Assembly: GCA_951217055.1 (NCBI GenBank)
Contig: OX578286.1
Coordinates: forward strand, 7,480,033 to 7,544,032
Origin: Gerris lacustris
Lineage: Eukaryota > Arthropoda > Insecta > Hemiptera > Gerridae
Direction of reading: 5' to 3'
DNA: 64,000 nucleotides
Shown: in pieces, positions 44,047-54,980 of the stretch
Position numbering within the stretch: position 1 is the first letter of the stretch
Layout: every line of letters starts with the position of its first letter
Position numbers and translations under genes: made by a program
The notes under the pieces: model-generated
Databases searched by the model: none
What the model saw: the letters and a program-made list of their open reading frames with translations, nothing else
Told to the model about the DNA's origin: nothing

Positions 44047-45430
44047 TTAAAAAATTACGCGTGTTGTAGCGGGACACCCTAGGGGATAAGAACGAAGTTC
44101 CTTACGCTTTTCATTTAATATAAATTATAATTGCTCACTGCTAAGTATACGATGCCAACTACTTATAAATAGCCGAGTTAGTAGTAGTAGTAGTCTAGTA
44201 CTTCCTACTAGAACGGGTAGGACGAACCACTGGTTCAAACCTTGCAATTAGGCCATCACTTAGGCCCTTTTTACGCCCCACGGAAGTGAGTTCCAGTTAC
44301 TTTACACATCATACATTTGTACATTGTACCGCCGAAGCGAGTATGGTGTGGTCATTAGTAAGCTATATAAGCGTGCGTCAAAGCATGGGGGAAGAGTCCC
44401 CATAAAGGGTGCCCCACGCCCTGCACCGTCCGCGATTCATTGATGCAATTCAGAGTATCATGGCATGGGATCGAACCCACGACCTCGAGTTGCCTTGACT
44501 TATTGATAGCTGAGCGAGCACCTTAAGACGCTCGTCTACCCTGGCTCCCCAATAGCGGAGTTAGAATAGAGACAAAATTAAAACTAACTATAATTAATTG
44601 TACTTAGCGGAGTTAAGCCAAAATGAATAGAAAATATTTTCTTTTTTATCATTGAAGTGAGCAATATGTGTTGAATATAAGGAAAAAGTATTATCTTGAT
44701 GAGTCAATGGTTAAAGAGGATGGTTGTAGTAGTGTTAGTCCCTAATTTAAGCATTTACGTCCCGGCCTACACCATTTAAAATATTATAAAATAAATCACT
44801 TCTCTATACTAAAACTTTTGCTTGTATTAGGTTGAATTTTACATGTCTGTTTCAATAGTACTTTAGACGATGTGAGTGAAGTTTTATTAAAATCGTTTCG
44901 TTAGAACGTAAGATATCGGTAAAAACGTTGTTTTCTCTATTTCAAACGTTTAGGTCCTCTTTAATAAATTTAGCGATCTTGATCTTTAACACTTTATAGC
45001 GGTGTCGGTGTTTGTTTTACTAAAAAGATACGATTTAAAGAAGCTTTACCTAATTTACCCTACATAATGTAAGCTGGACCCCTCTCAGGCTATGGACTAA
45101 AGTTGTTTGTCTCATTAAATACATGAAGAATTTTTTCCTGTCTACTTTCACATTTGAAGCTTACCTTTACGCGAGCGTTGAGCGCAAACGCTTAGGCGAG
45201 TAACTTTATCCAATGAACTCCCTCATTGGCATTGGTAAAATGAACATGTGTATCAAATTTTAACTAAATCGGTCAACTTTTACTCAAGTTATCATCATTG
45301 GTTGACCTTGTGCCAGTCGCTTTTGTGATGTTTGGTTTTGTGACGGTCGTTTTCTTCAGATTCTCTCCCGGTCTCCAGACACTGTAACGTGCCATAAGGA
45401 ACCATGCCATAAGGAACTTCGTTCCAAAAA
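44047..45430 (+). repeat. GTTCC element, longest copy, with a SINE inserted
   Basis: Left end gtgttgtagcgggacacc and AAGAACGAAGTTCCTTACG at 44089, right end ATAAGGAACTTCGTTCC at about 45412-45428. After removing the 369-bp SINE (44182-44550) and one 14-bp duplication, the copy is about 1.0 kb and carries all family landmarks in order. No ORF longer than a few dozen codons. Confidence 0.7.
44182..44550 (-). mobile_element. tRNA-derived SINE with (TAG)n tail, 14-bp target duplication
   Basis: Inverted relative to the copy at 55447-55920. Its tRNA-like head is at the right (ggcatgggatcgaacccacg and gctgagcgagcac are the inverted B and A boxes), and the tail is tagtagtagtag at the left. The flanks AATAGCCGAGTTAG (44168-44181) and AATAGCGGAGTTAG (44551-44564) are a 13/14 target site duplication inside the GTTCC element. 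Confidence 0.75.
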
Positions 45431-45562
45431 TACCTCCATTCATGGTTTCGGGTATTGAATCTACATATTGTCAATTCAATGTTTTTCCATAAAGTAGAGA
45501 AAATTAGTACACATTTATTGTCTAATTGATACAGCAGATGGATGGTGTGAAATTATGAATCA

Positions 45563-46156
45563 TTAATCCATTTTTATTACCATTTCGTCCGCTATGAGCT
45601 CTGATATCATCAGCGATCGCGAACGGAATCGGTTTCGGCCACGCACGATTTTTGACAACGAGAGCGGATACCTGAGCTTGGAGGTCAGTACCAGGAATTG
45701 GTCGTTAACCCTAGCTTTGGCTAGTTCCCGCATACGTCGTAATAGATGGCTAGGTTTACTGTCCCCTAATTCTATGGCTGTAAGTAGCTGTTTGATTTGC
45801 TTTTCTTCAGAATCAGAAAAGGAATCTATGATTCTTTGTTTTAGCTCTTGATAAGCTCCTGATTGGGGAGGAGAAGCAACCAAATCAGAAACATGGTCTA
45901 AAATTTTCATGTCGAGGGCTTCGACTACATAATAAAATTTTGTTTCGTCAACAGTAATATTGGCCGTAACAAATTGAGCTTCGAGCTGTATAAACCATAG
46001 ATGTGGTTTAGTTTTCCAGAATGGAGGGATTTTGAGACCTACTCTATTGACGGAATTCGTGGAGTTATCATTACTCGTAGATGGCAAAAATGGATTTTGA
46101 TTTAATGGAGTTGGAACTAATGGTTGATTTTCTGGCATCTTGGATTTTCTCAACAA
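45563..46156 (-). CDS. Ty3/gypsy-type Gag fragment
   Basis: 197 codons on the minus strand. IPPFWKTKPHLWFIQLEAQF and TKFYYVVEALD, followed by ELGDSKPSHLLRRMRELA, are hallmark stretches of arthropod Ty3/gypsy Gag capsid. Zinc knuckle, protease and polymerase are absent. The start fits the leader downstream of an LTR and a primer-binding-like TTGGTGACC (46312-46320 on the minus strand). Dead fragment. Confidence 0.7.
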   Translation of the reverse strand: MLRKSKMPENQPLVPTPLNQNPFLPSTSNDNSTNSVNRVGLKIPPFWKTKPHLWFIQLEAQFVTANITVDETKFYYVVEALDMKILDHVSDLVASPPQSGAYQELKQRIIDSFSDSEEKQIKQLLTAIELGDSKPSHLLRRMRELAKARVNDQFLVLTSKLRYPLSLSKIVRGRNRFRSRSLMISELIADEMVIKMD

Positions 46157-46322
46157 GGACCGTAATAGTATTAGTTCCGTAAAAATATAAGATTTAAAAA
46201 AAAAAAAAAAAAAAAAAAATTAAATTTGTTGACTTTTTGACAATCTGTCAAAAAAAAAAATAAAATAAAATTATTTAACTCACTGCCCTTTTGTGCTTCA
46301 AACACGTCGTTGGTCACCAATA

Positions 46323-47200
46323 TGGCTGTGCCGTTCTTAACCCGTTATTTATATTAGAATAATAAGTTACTTTTCTATATTTCCACTCTTCTATATTTCA
46401 CTCAATTAAATACAATAGTCCAGGAGATAGCGTGCAAAAAAATGTCTGACTAACATCAAGCTAGAATTTTGTATACAAGTCAATCTTTTAGCGCCTTTTA
46501 AGAATATGTGGTCGGCTAAGTTCGTCTGCGGGACATAGCTTGGCAATAGGCATTTGAAAAAAACAAACCGGTGGAGACCGGCCATGTCTCACCAATTATG
46601 GAGGACAATGTGATTTTCATGATCCTGAGTACAGAATTAGTTAGTAGACCGAAAATCAAGTTGACGTTAGTTTGTCCCTAGACAGGTGACCACGTTGATT
46701 TTTAGTAATATTTGAATAACTAACCTATCAAGTGTGAAAATAACATCGACTTGATTTTTGGTCTACTAACTAAACCTGTACTCAGGATCATGAAAATTAC
46801 ATTGTCCACCATAATTGGTGAGACATGGCCGCTCTCCACCGGTTTATTTTTTTCAAACGCCTACTGCCAAGCTATGTCCCGCAGACGAACTTAGCCGACC
46901 ACATATTCTTAAAAGGCGCTAAAAGATTGACTTGTATACAAAATTCTAGCTTGATGTTAGTCAGACACTTTTTTGCACGCTATCTCCTGGACTAAAGGAT
47001 TATAATCAGACTAAAAATGAAACTGACACTGAAAAATAAAATTATAAAAGTGACAAATAAAAATCATAACAATCAGGTTGGGCACAATATAAAATTTAGA
47101 ACTTCTATCGGTGATATATAGTACTACAATGATTAAAAGTGAAGACCAGTCTATCTCTCATTATATTCTAACTTCCTAGCATAAATATATGAGCGTCACA
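46323..47200 (-). mobile_element. Probable LTR of the gypsy element, carrying a foldback insertion
   Basis: Read on the minus strand it opens TGTGACGCTC at 47200, contains attgtagtactatatatcac and cgatagaagttct (also in the derivatives at 28570 and 60360), and closes ..GGCACAGCCA at 46323, two bases before TTGGTGACC. Minus the 575-bp foldback, its length is about 300 bp. No second LTR is seen. Confidence 0.5.
46418..46992. mobile_element. GTCCAGG foldback element, complete, TA target
   Basis: 575 bp, nearly a perfect palindrome: arms of about 250 bp start GTCCAGGAGATAGCGTGC and end GCACGCTATCTCCTGGAC. It is flanked by TA on both sides (46416-46417 and 46993-46994), which fits a mariner-like non-autonomous element. 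Another copy is at 9977-11233. Confidence 0.75.
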
Positions 47201-48067
47201 AACTTATTAAACTACAACAAATCAAATAATAAATTTTAATTTTGACATTTTCATGTCTTGACTTTGGCACATAAACTCGAAAAGCGTTACAAAAAAGACA
47301 CCAAAAAGCATTAGACACGTAACAGAAGGTTAGGAAGAGGCAGAAGGTTGTACGATTTTCTGGTACCTTTAAAAGAGACTTCTCTGGTACTGAAACTAAA
47401 GGGCTGAAATTAATAAGGAAGTGTCCAGGGGACAAAAACTCCAGGTCAGAAATATCATTGGACAGAGGACAAAGGGGACGAGAATTATGGATGGCTTTGA
47501 TGCGAATTAGCCAAGTCACCAACTCATCGAAAGTCAAAGCATTGTCACCATACACCGATCAAAGTAACCTTTTGACTGACTTGACACCGGCTTCCCAAAT
47601 CCCGCCGATAAACGGGCCGTACGGGGAGTGAAGCTCCACTTTAACTCCCTTTGAGCACCATACAACGAATTTTGATTTTGTGACGAGAAATACCATTGGT
47701 ACACTTCTTTTAATTCATTAGCTGCACCAACAAAATTGGTTCCATTATCTGAAAGAATCTGCTCTGGCAAGCCTCGGCTTCCAATGAAGCACAAAAGGCT
47801 TCTGTACTAAGCGCGGATACAAGTTCCAAATGAAGGACTTTAGTACTTAAACAAAAAAATACACAGATATACCTTATATGTATGAGCCTTTCTACGTAGA
47901 GACTCTCTCACAAAGAAAGGACCAGCAAAGTCGATACCAACATGAAGGAATGCTCTTCCCTCACGAAACCTAACAGCAGGTAGATCACCCAGGTAGATGA
48001 CAGGTTGAATAGAAGATGCGTCAAACTTCCGACAGCTCACACACTGACGGATTACTTGCCGTACCAA
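47201..48067 (-). pseudogene. BEL/Pao retrotransposon integrase remnant
   Basis: Minus strand, three pieces in order. 48067-47840 has CVSCRKFDASSIQPV and FLHVGIDFAGPFFVR (integrase zinc-binding end and core start). 47794-47534 has GLPEQILSDNGTNFVGAANE (the D..N core motif). 47555-47210 has LTFDELVTWLIRIKAIHNSR and LEFLSPGHFLI, the conserved BEL/Pao C-terminal part. Frameshifts separate the pieces. It abuts the gypsy LTR at 47200. Confidence 0.65.
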
Positions 48068-48275
48068 ATTTCTGGCTCCAGTAATTCAAAACATCCCTCG
48101 AAGAGTATCAAATTTAGGTTACAATATTTGTCCTGGATAAATATGCGAAGCTAGTAAAAGCTTGTCAAAAGAACTTTTTTTTTATAAATTTTTATATTTA
48201 TTCACAGTTACAAAGTTAATTCATAATTCTTCACTATAAATCATCCATTTGTCTGGATAATACAATAAATAAACA

Positions 48276-48374
48276 TTACAATGCAAGTCGACATGTGTAT
48301 TCACCAGTAACTAATCCCTCTCGGCAAGTACCGATTACCAGGCCACTGCAACAAGTGTCGATTCCTGGATTACA
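48276..48374 (-). pseudogene. Knottin copy D, exon 2 (ORF intact)
   Basis: Minus strand. Acceptor ttgttacag upstream, then 32 codons plus TAA with the full C-x6-CC-x7-C-x10-C pattern, starting CNPGIDTCC and ending CRLAL. Ten residues or fewer differ from gene C exon 2 and the cysteines are all kept. Its exon 1 (53873-53769) lacks an ATG, so the gene as a whole is marked as a probable pseudogene. Confidence 0.7.
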
Positions 48375-48398
48375 CTGTAACAAAATAAATTTCAAAAA

Positions 48399-48432
<34 letters not shown>

Positions 48433-48439
48433 CGTATAT

Positions 48440-49779
48440 ACAGGGTGTTTGGTCGAAGATGCAACAAACGAAGAGGGCCAGATTCTACCCATAATTTGCA
48501 ACAAAAAACACTATATACCATGGTTTAATTCTCAATTGTTTGGCCACAATATTGTTTTTTGTCATTTTCCAAGGTACAATGATTTTACTCTAAAAAATTG
48601 ATCGCTTCTCCTAAATAATGATGATATTGCTGAAATAAGGATACCGTTGGAAAAAAGAGAAAATTTCAGTTTAGAAAAAGTCTATTTTAAATGCCATAAA
48701 TGGACATATATGCCTGAATTTCATTTTATTATTTAATTGTATTTAAAGAACTAAACATTATTTTTCTTTCAGCCAGCAATTATGCCAAAACGGCATGTGC
48801 TACAGTTGGCCAAATTTCAGTAAAACATCTTCATTTATTCCCCTTCAGTTTGAGTACCCTGACACCATCAGTTAATACATATATAATTGTTTTGAGCTAC
48901 GATTGAGTTTTAGTAACAAAAACAACCGTCAAATGGCGTACAGACCACCTTACACTTTACAGCGAGGAGACTGTCTTAATTTTTATAATTACCCAAATTA
49001 GTGAGATGAATGAGAGGTTTTTGTTTTACATTTAATTATAGAGGACTGCAGACCTTACTGGTAGGATAGACCTATGGACTATGTAAAAGGAAATTTTAAC
49101 TCTTGTAAAATTATGATAATTATTGATATTTGACAGGAATGTAATTTATTATTATAATAATTTCAAGATAAAAAGAACTTTTTATATTCTACGTTTTTAA
49201 ATTTTCTGTTGAATCGTATGTAATGTTGATAATATAATTGTTATTGTTATAGAATATATAATGTTAGTGAAAAAAAAAAAAAAAGTTCCAAATTTATTTA
49301 CTTCACATAAATGGCAACCATCTAGGGAGCTGATCTGAAACCTATAAAAGGACAAATCTTTGTACAACGGATCTCTCCAACACCAAATCTAAACCGTGCC
49401 TACGATATATTTGAAATAATATAAATAATATAATCAATAAATAATATAATCCATACATTTCTTGTTTTGCTGTCATTCAATGTTTATCTCTTATTTATAA
49501 AAATAACAAATTTGAAACCCGTCGAAATGAAGATTGCTTCAATATGGAACATGGCAAAACAAAAAAAAAAGCTTGCGGATTTTTTTCCGAACTAACTTTC
49601 CGTACAGCAAAATTTGCAGAAAACCAATTAAATTCTGCTAAAAGATGGCTAAAAGTATTAAAATAATGCATTGTCATCGTGATCTGAGTTATGCTAAAAG
49701 TTTCAAATGTCTAGCTATTCGGGAAGTTAGTTAGAAATCGATTGCCAGATTTGTACCGGACAAACAAACAAACAAACAT
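48440..49779. repeat. Copy D intron, dispersed repeats
   Basis: 48443-48720 is a plus-strand GTGTTTGGTCGAAGATG element. 49130-49210 and 49690-49779 belong to the repeat that is also at 28900-29210 and that serves as target for the jockey insertion. No genes. Confidence 0.45.
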
Positions 49780-49968
49780 ACAAGAAAGCTTTTTTTTTTT
49801 TTAACTTTTATTGAATATTGCAACTACAGTTTTACATGTTATAAGCAATAAAGATAATTGATTGTAGTAGCTTGATTTTAATTGACAGATATAAGACTCC
49901 TGTCCAGTGACAGAGCTTATTGACTTTGCATATTTTTTTTTTTTAAATTTATCAAATGTAGTCTTTTA

Positions 49969-50712
49969 TCATATTAGATCTCGAGGCCATTGCCGCTTCA
50001 AGCGCCTGGGAGGGTTGTCAGGAATGGTTTGGGATGACAGGATATTGATAAGGGGATTTGTGTGGAGGGAGACTGAGTGGTGGAAGGATCTATAGCGGGA
50101 AATAGCTAGGTCTCGGACAAATGGAACATTCAGGTCAGTGTGTAGGATTTGGTTGGATACGTAGTAGGGTGCATTTACTATATTTCTGAGGATCTTTGAC
50201 TGTAAGGATTGGATGCGGTAGGAGTTGGAACGTTTGGTGCAGCCCCATAGTTCGATGCCATATGTCCATGCAGGTTTGAGAATTGTGTTGTATATGAGTA
50301 TTTTGTTATGTGTGTTGAGTTTGGATTTTTTGTTGAGGAGTCTATGTAAAAGTTTATAGCGTGTGTTGATGCGTTTGCGTAGTGTTGATGTGTGGTGTGC
50401 CCATGTGAGTCTACGATCGAGGTATAAGCCAAGGTAGCGGACGGTACTATGGTGGGGAATAAGGATATGGTTAAGGAATAGAGGTTCGCAGTTTCCGTGT
50501 CTTAAGGAGAAGGTCACATGAACACTTTTACTCTCGTTTATTTTTATTCTCCATTTGTTTAGCCATATTTCAAGAAGATAGAGGTGTTCTTGAACGAGAT
50601 CAGACGCAATGTGAGAATTTTTATGGGTGGAGAGTATACATTTGTCGTCTGCAAAGGAAGCAAGGATGGTGGAAGGGTGTTGAGGGATATCATGGGTGAA
50701 AATATTATACAA
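49969..50712 (-). CDS. Jockey reverse transcriptase, palm to C-terminus
   Basis: 247 codons on the minus strand. The catalytic box reads ASFADDKCIL, with FADD in place of the usual YADD. It continues with VRYLGLYLDRRLTWAHH, PAWTYGIELWGCTKRSNSYR and the end RRLKRQWPRDLI. About two thirds of residues are shared with the older copy at 25658-26212. Confidence 0.75.
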   Translation of the reverse strand: MYNIFTHDIPQHPSTILASFADDKCILSTHKNSHIASDLVQEHLYLLEIWLNKWRIKINESKSVHVTFSLRHGNCEPLFLNHILIPHHSTVRYLGLYLDRRLTWAHHTSTLRKRINTRYKLLHRLLNKKSKLNTHNKILIYNTILKPAWTYGIELWGCTKRSNSYRIQSLQSKILRNIVNAPYYVSNQILHTDLNVPFVRDLAISRYRSFHHSVSLHTNPLINILSSQTIPDNPPRRLKRQWPRDLI

Positions 50713-50982
50713 GAAGGGAGCAAGGATGCTACCTTGGGGTACCCCTGCATTTATAGGAAAAATGGGAGATGTTGAGGAATTATAGGAAACATGGTAAAAA
50801 CGGTTTTCTAGATATGATTTTAGGATGAGGTAATAGGTAAATGGGAGGATACCCTTGAGTTTCCAGAGTAAGCCAGCGTGCCAGACCCTGTCGGAAGCTT
50901 GAGCCTCATCCAGGAAGACAGCTGAGCAGTACTTTTTCCGCTCAAGGGTAGATGAGATGATATCTACAACTCTGTGACATTG

Positions 50983-51165
50983 TTAAATGGTTGAGTGAAA
51001 GGATCGGCAACCTAGTTGATGATTTGGAATTATATTTAAGGACTCTATGATGGGATAAATACGCCGAAGAAGTAATTTTTCCAGAATTTTACCCATGACA
51101 GAAAGGAGGCTGATAGGTCTATAGGAGGTGGGAATGTGGGAAGGTTTTGAAGGTTTAGGGATCAT
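50983..51165 (-). CDS. Jockey reverse transcriptase, fingers fragment
   Basis: Minus strand. TSYRPISLLSVMGKILEKLL and IIPNHQLGCRSFHSTI are RT motifs 1-3 of jockey elements. It is separated from the endonuclease and the catalytic part by frameshifts. Confidence 0.65.
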   Translation of the reverse strand: MIPKPSKPSHIPTSYRPISLLSVMGKILEKLLLRRIYPIIESLNIIPNHQLGCRSFHSTI

Positions 51166-51879
51166 AATTATTTTTGCAAATTTCCAGAGGATAGGAAAGT
51201 AGGTAGTTCGGAGAACAGAGTTGTAGATTTGGGTTAGGTAGAGGATTCCTTTCTTGGGAAGTTGTTTTAGGATACTTGAGGTGATTAAGTCGTAACCAGG
51301 GGCTTTATTTGATGGAAGGTTTTTAATTATGTATATAACATCTGATGGATGGAAAGCTCTAGGAGGAGGGGAGAGTTGAAGAGGAATGGTAAGGTCTTCA
51401 TCTATTGTTGAAGAATGATTATGATCAAGGATATCAGGATGGGGAGTAAAAAGGTTTGAGAGGTGTTGACCGAAAAGTTCTGCTTTTTCTGTGTTGCTTT
51501 TTGCCCATGAAAGATCGGGTTTTCGGAGAGGAGAGGGATTTATTTTGTGATTTAGGATTCTACGAGTCGTGTACCAAAGCGACTTGTCTTCAGTGGTTAG
51601 TCTGTCGGTATAGTCCGCGAACTGTCTGGCTTTATAGTCTGTTAGTGCAGTCGATAGTTTCCTAGATAGTCTATTAAATGTTAGTTTGTCAGTAGGGTAG
51701 CGAGTCTGTTTCCATCTTGCTCTAGCACGTCGTTTTTCTGTTATTATTGTCCGTATAGTCTGTGGTAAGTGAGGGTCGAAAGTCGTCGGTTTTGTCTTAT
51801 AAGGAGTAGTCGCTGTCCATAAAGAGTATTGTATCGTCTCGGTTAAAGTCTGTACAGCAAGGACTATGTCGTCAGAAGT

Positions 51880-52431
51880 CTATAATTTGGTTTTTAAGTC
51901 AAGTCTGTCAGTTAGCAGCTGTCTAAAAAAGTTCCAGTCTACATGTCCGTTAGTTAGAGTTTCTCTAGGAGGTTTAGGAGTGGGTATGAGGTCTAGAAAT
52001 AGAAGGACAGGACTGTGGTCGGAAGATAGGTCGTTTAGTGTTGAAGTTGAAGGGTGAAGATGGTTGATAGGACTGGTTACGAAATAATCTAAGAGGTCGG
52101 GAAGTCTGCGTGGGTCTGTAGGCCAGTAGGTGTAGTCGGTAGGAGCTTGGATATGGTAATTATTAGATAGGAGGTAGATTATTAGGAGCGAGGTAGATCC
52201 CCGAGGGTTACTTGCTCTACACCCAAAGTGTGGATGTTTAGCGTTGTAGTCACCCCCGGCAATGAACCTCGGTCCTAGGGATTGGAAGAAGGATCTAAAA
52301 TCTTGTTGGGTTACTGGTTTGCTTGGTGGACAATATATAGAGGAAATTGAAAAATTAAAAGGTGAAGAAAGGAGGGTAATGGTTGAAGCTTGGATAGATT
52401 CTGTCGGAGAGGAAGGGTGAATATAATGAGA
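51880..52431 (-). CDS. Jockey ORF2, endonuclease domain, N-terminally truncated
   Basis: Minus strand. Contains FIAGGDYNAKHPHFGCR (catalytic N and conserved GGDFNAKH-like motif), DYTYWPTDPRRLPDLLDYF and LSSDHSPVLLFL (the SDH catalytic motif), that is, the second half of an exonuclease-endonuclease-phosphatase fold. The Met at 52443 is in flanking DNA, so the displayed N-terminus is not native. Confidence 0.75.
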   Translation of the reverse strand, partial: SHYIHPSSPTESIQASTITLLSSPFNFSISSIYCPPSKPVTQQDFRSFFQSLGPRFIAGGDYNAKHPHFGCRASNPRGSTSLLIIYLLSNNYHIQAPTDYTYWPTDPRRLPDLLDYFVTSPINHLHPSTSTLNDLSSDHSPVLLFLDLIPTPKPPRETLTNGHVDWNFFRQLLTDRLDLKTKL

Positions 52432-52539
52432 ACAAGAAAGCAAGCTAATAAAAACGTAGTAAAAATATGAAATAACTAATTAATTTTTTATTCAAACTTA
52501 GTCATGTTAAATGCAATTATACGTTAAAGAATATAAGAA

Positions 52540-52960
52540 GATTAGTAAAATAAGAAGGTTAATAATATAATTAATTTCAAGATTGTACCTTGGAAAATAA
52601 CAAAAAAATATTGTGGCGACACAATTGAGAATTGACCCATGGTATTTAGAGTGTTTTTTTGTGGCAAATGAAAGAATCTGCCCCCTTCGTTTTTACATCT
52701 TCGACCAAACACTCTGTATACATATAAAATTAAAAACACATTTAAAAAAATGTGCATCAATTTACAAAAACACTCAAAAATTTACTTACAGATTAAGCTC
52801 TGATTTTAAAAAATGTACTTCGGGATTAATCTCTGATATATTATTAATTATATCAAAAGTTAAATTATTTCAAAAATTAGAAAATTATTTGGTATAATTA
52901 TTGTGTGCGGCACCAATTAATTCTGTAAAAAGTAAAATTATTCATTTAAATAAACAGGTC
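52540..52960 (-). repeat. Copy D intron, segment collinear with the gene C intron
   Basis: 52540-52725 is the inverted GTGTTTGGTCGAAGATG element and 52730-52960 is inverted gene C intron DNA (ttggtgccgcacacaataat). Here TTAA is uninterrupted where gene C has piggyBac. Confidence 0.6.
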
Positions 52961-53680
52961 AAGTGTGTGCTGGTCAGCACACAGCGAGGGTCCGTAGGCA
53001 ACCCTGCGTATAGTTTAAGTAATACCCTATTGATGGTGTTTTTTAAAATGCTAAAAAGCTTACTTTGAACTATCCTATGGGTCTGATATTCTCAAAACAC
53101 ATAAACAAACTTCTGATAAAGTATTTCTTTGCCACTGAACCGGACTACAACCATATAAATACATCGAAAAGACCATAGTTATAAAAAAAAACTTATTTTG
53201 TCAATAAAAAATAAAATAATATTTTTTTCGAAATTTCCAAAAAGTAATATCTTTACTTTTGGTCGACAGGAATTTTTTCAGATTTTTTGCACTTCACATA
53301 AGCGAGATAGAAGGGGGGGACACGTTTCACACCCACTTCAAACTTGCCTACGCTCGCCCTATCAAAGTTATAACCAAAGAATTATATATTTTTGTAATCA
53401 GCTCGACGTACCCTTTCATATGATACCCCTCAAGGTGTCGAAAAAAAAAAAAAATATATTTTTAACCCTTAAGTTTTTTTACCCTAATATTTTTAAAAAA
53501 TGTGTTTAAAAAAGTCGCTATATTTTTAAAATATGTGGGTAGGTACAAGACACATACATGCCAAATTTCATAGTGATCGGATGAAAGGTGTAGCCGTGAG
53601 AGCAGGCGACAGGACGGATGGACCGACACACGCAGGAAAATATAAGGGTCCTTGGTTTTGCCTACGGACCCTAAAAAATG
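52961..53680 (-). mobile_element. AGGGTCCGTAGGC element, inverted copy in the copy D intron
   Basis: Same limits as 39693-40430 but inverted: ggtcaagtgtgtgctggtca at 52958 and gcctacggaccctaa ending 53673. It splits intron text that is continuous in gene C, so it inserted after the duplication. Confidence 0.65.
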
Positions 53681-53768
53681 TATTTAAGACCTAGAATTTA
53701 CATCTATAGGACTAGATTTTTATGTTGTAATTTATTATTATTATTTATTGAATTTATTTATAACTTAC

Positions 53769-53873
53769 CCTTTGAAGGAGAGGTACGCAAGGTGGTTTTT
53801 CTGTCACTGGTTCTTGGCCATTAACCCAGCACACTCCTACTAAAGCCAGAACTAAAATTTGAGGGAATTTTAT
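53769..53873 (-). pseudogene. Knottin copy D, exon 1: start codon mutated to ATA
   Basis: Minus strand. 35 codons align one to one with gene C exon 1, with the donor AGG|GTAAGT kept (GT is the complement of 53767-53768). The initiator codon is ATA (cactacaATAAAATTC against cactacaATGAAATTT in gene C). There is no upstream ATG in the leader, and the only nearby ATG (in gttaATGgcc) is out of frame. Signal peptide, cysteine 1 and frame are otherwise intact. It could be a young pseudogene, a non-AUG start, or a base-call error. Confidence 0.7.
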
Positions 53874-53928
53874 TGTAGTGTTGACAATGGTATCTCACAA
53901 GTTAATCTCCTTTCTAAGGTGAACTTCT

Positions 53929-53995
53929 GAATGAATATAAACAGAATTTATTTCTCTATTTATAAAAGAAAAATATAATATCTTTTATTGATAAA
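53929..53995 (-). promoter_or_regulatory. Promoter of copy D
   Basis: Minus strand. TATAAATA at 53964-53957, initiator TCATTC with +1 A at 53932 (32 bases). The upstream TTATCAATA-type motif (53995-53984) has decayed and moved closer, with only 31 bases to TATA. Confidence 0.6.
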
Positions 53996-54049
53996 ATAAT
54001 GATACTAAATTTATTTAATTGATAAAATAAAAGAAAAACCCAATGATTA

Positions 54050-54240
54050 AAAGTATTTGAAATTGAAAAAAATAATCAATAGTTATGTTATATCTTATTA
54101 TGATTTCTATAAGAATATCGCAGCTATGTTAATTACTCTAAACTATTATTGATGCATCTATTGTGTGATGGTAATTCGGGGTAGGAATTCGAAGTATTTT
54201 TGATTTGTCAATACTATATATTCATTTATTTAACAATTAT
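54050..54240 (-). repeat. Inverted third copy of the gene C upstream segment
   Basis: aataatcaatagttatgtta, tagttaattactctaaac-type text mirrors 40700-40905. This is the outer part of the inverted duplication. Confidence 0.55.
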
Positions 54241-54289
54241 ATTTTACGACTAAATTATTAATTCATTTTTTGGAATTATATCTGTTTTA

Positions 54290-54980
54290 GGTTAGTTTCC
54301 TTGTAGTCCATGTGTTCGCACCAGGGGGAGGTTTTCCTGACCTGGCCACGAAATTGAATAAGAATAAATAAAAGAATAAAAATAGATATATGTTTAGCGG
54401 ACTGTAGGTTGTATTTAGCATTTATGTACAGATAGTGGGATAATTAACATAATAATAATGAGAATGGCCTATCTGATGGAGAGGTGAGGTGAAGTGTGGT
54501 GCTGTGGCTGTGGTGATGGTTGAGAAGCTGGATCCCAGCACTGATGTATACCATTTACTTCCCTGGATACCACGGTAAAGTAAAGGGTTGATATTTCCTG
54601 GATACCAGGTAAACTGGATAAATCCTGGATGCCAGGGATTTATCCCGATAAAACTTGACAATACCACTTGTATAGAAAAATGGCCACTGCTCACATTGAG
54701 GGCTTGACTCACACTTACTGTCTTCACACTCAGATCTTCCCTCCAAATTTGGGCCGTTAAATATTAAAAAATTTGAAATTTGTAACAGTATTGCCTGCGG
54801 AGGAAGATCGTAACTTCTAAATAAAGACTTATATGGGCCCCTTTAGATAATAGCAGGGCCGGTCTTTCTGAATGAACCTGGGTACTCTGTAGAGCAGGTT
54901 TGGTAGATTATGCAGGTAGAGGTGTAAAGGAGCTGCTGTAAAGCAGTGTTCAAGCTATCTTGAACACCATGTCAGTTTAT
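54290..54980 (-). mobile_element. LINE 3' UTR, 5'-truncated copy
   Basis: Second copy of the 14860-15566 sequence, without coding sequence, as left by target-primed insertion with 5' truncation. Small ORFs across it are shadows. Confidence 0.6.

Larger units (their letters stand above)
49790..52431 (-). mobile_element. Jockey-clade LINE, 5'-truncated, 10-bp target duplication
   Basis: Begins on the plus strand with its inverted poly(A) (T run at 49790-49801) and ends inside the endonuclease domain at 52431. The direct repeat ACAAGAAAGC flanks it (49780-49789 and 52432-52441). The uninterrupted target is visible at about 29183-29200. It holds one interrupted ORF2 with endonuclease and reverse transcriptase, and it sits in the intron of copy D, in the same orientation as that gene. 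Confidence 0.85.

Noticed and set aside
53198..53509. 103-codon ORF
   Set aside because: Lies inside the AGGGTCCGTAGGC element and is not preserved in the other copy at 39693-40430.
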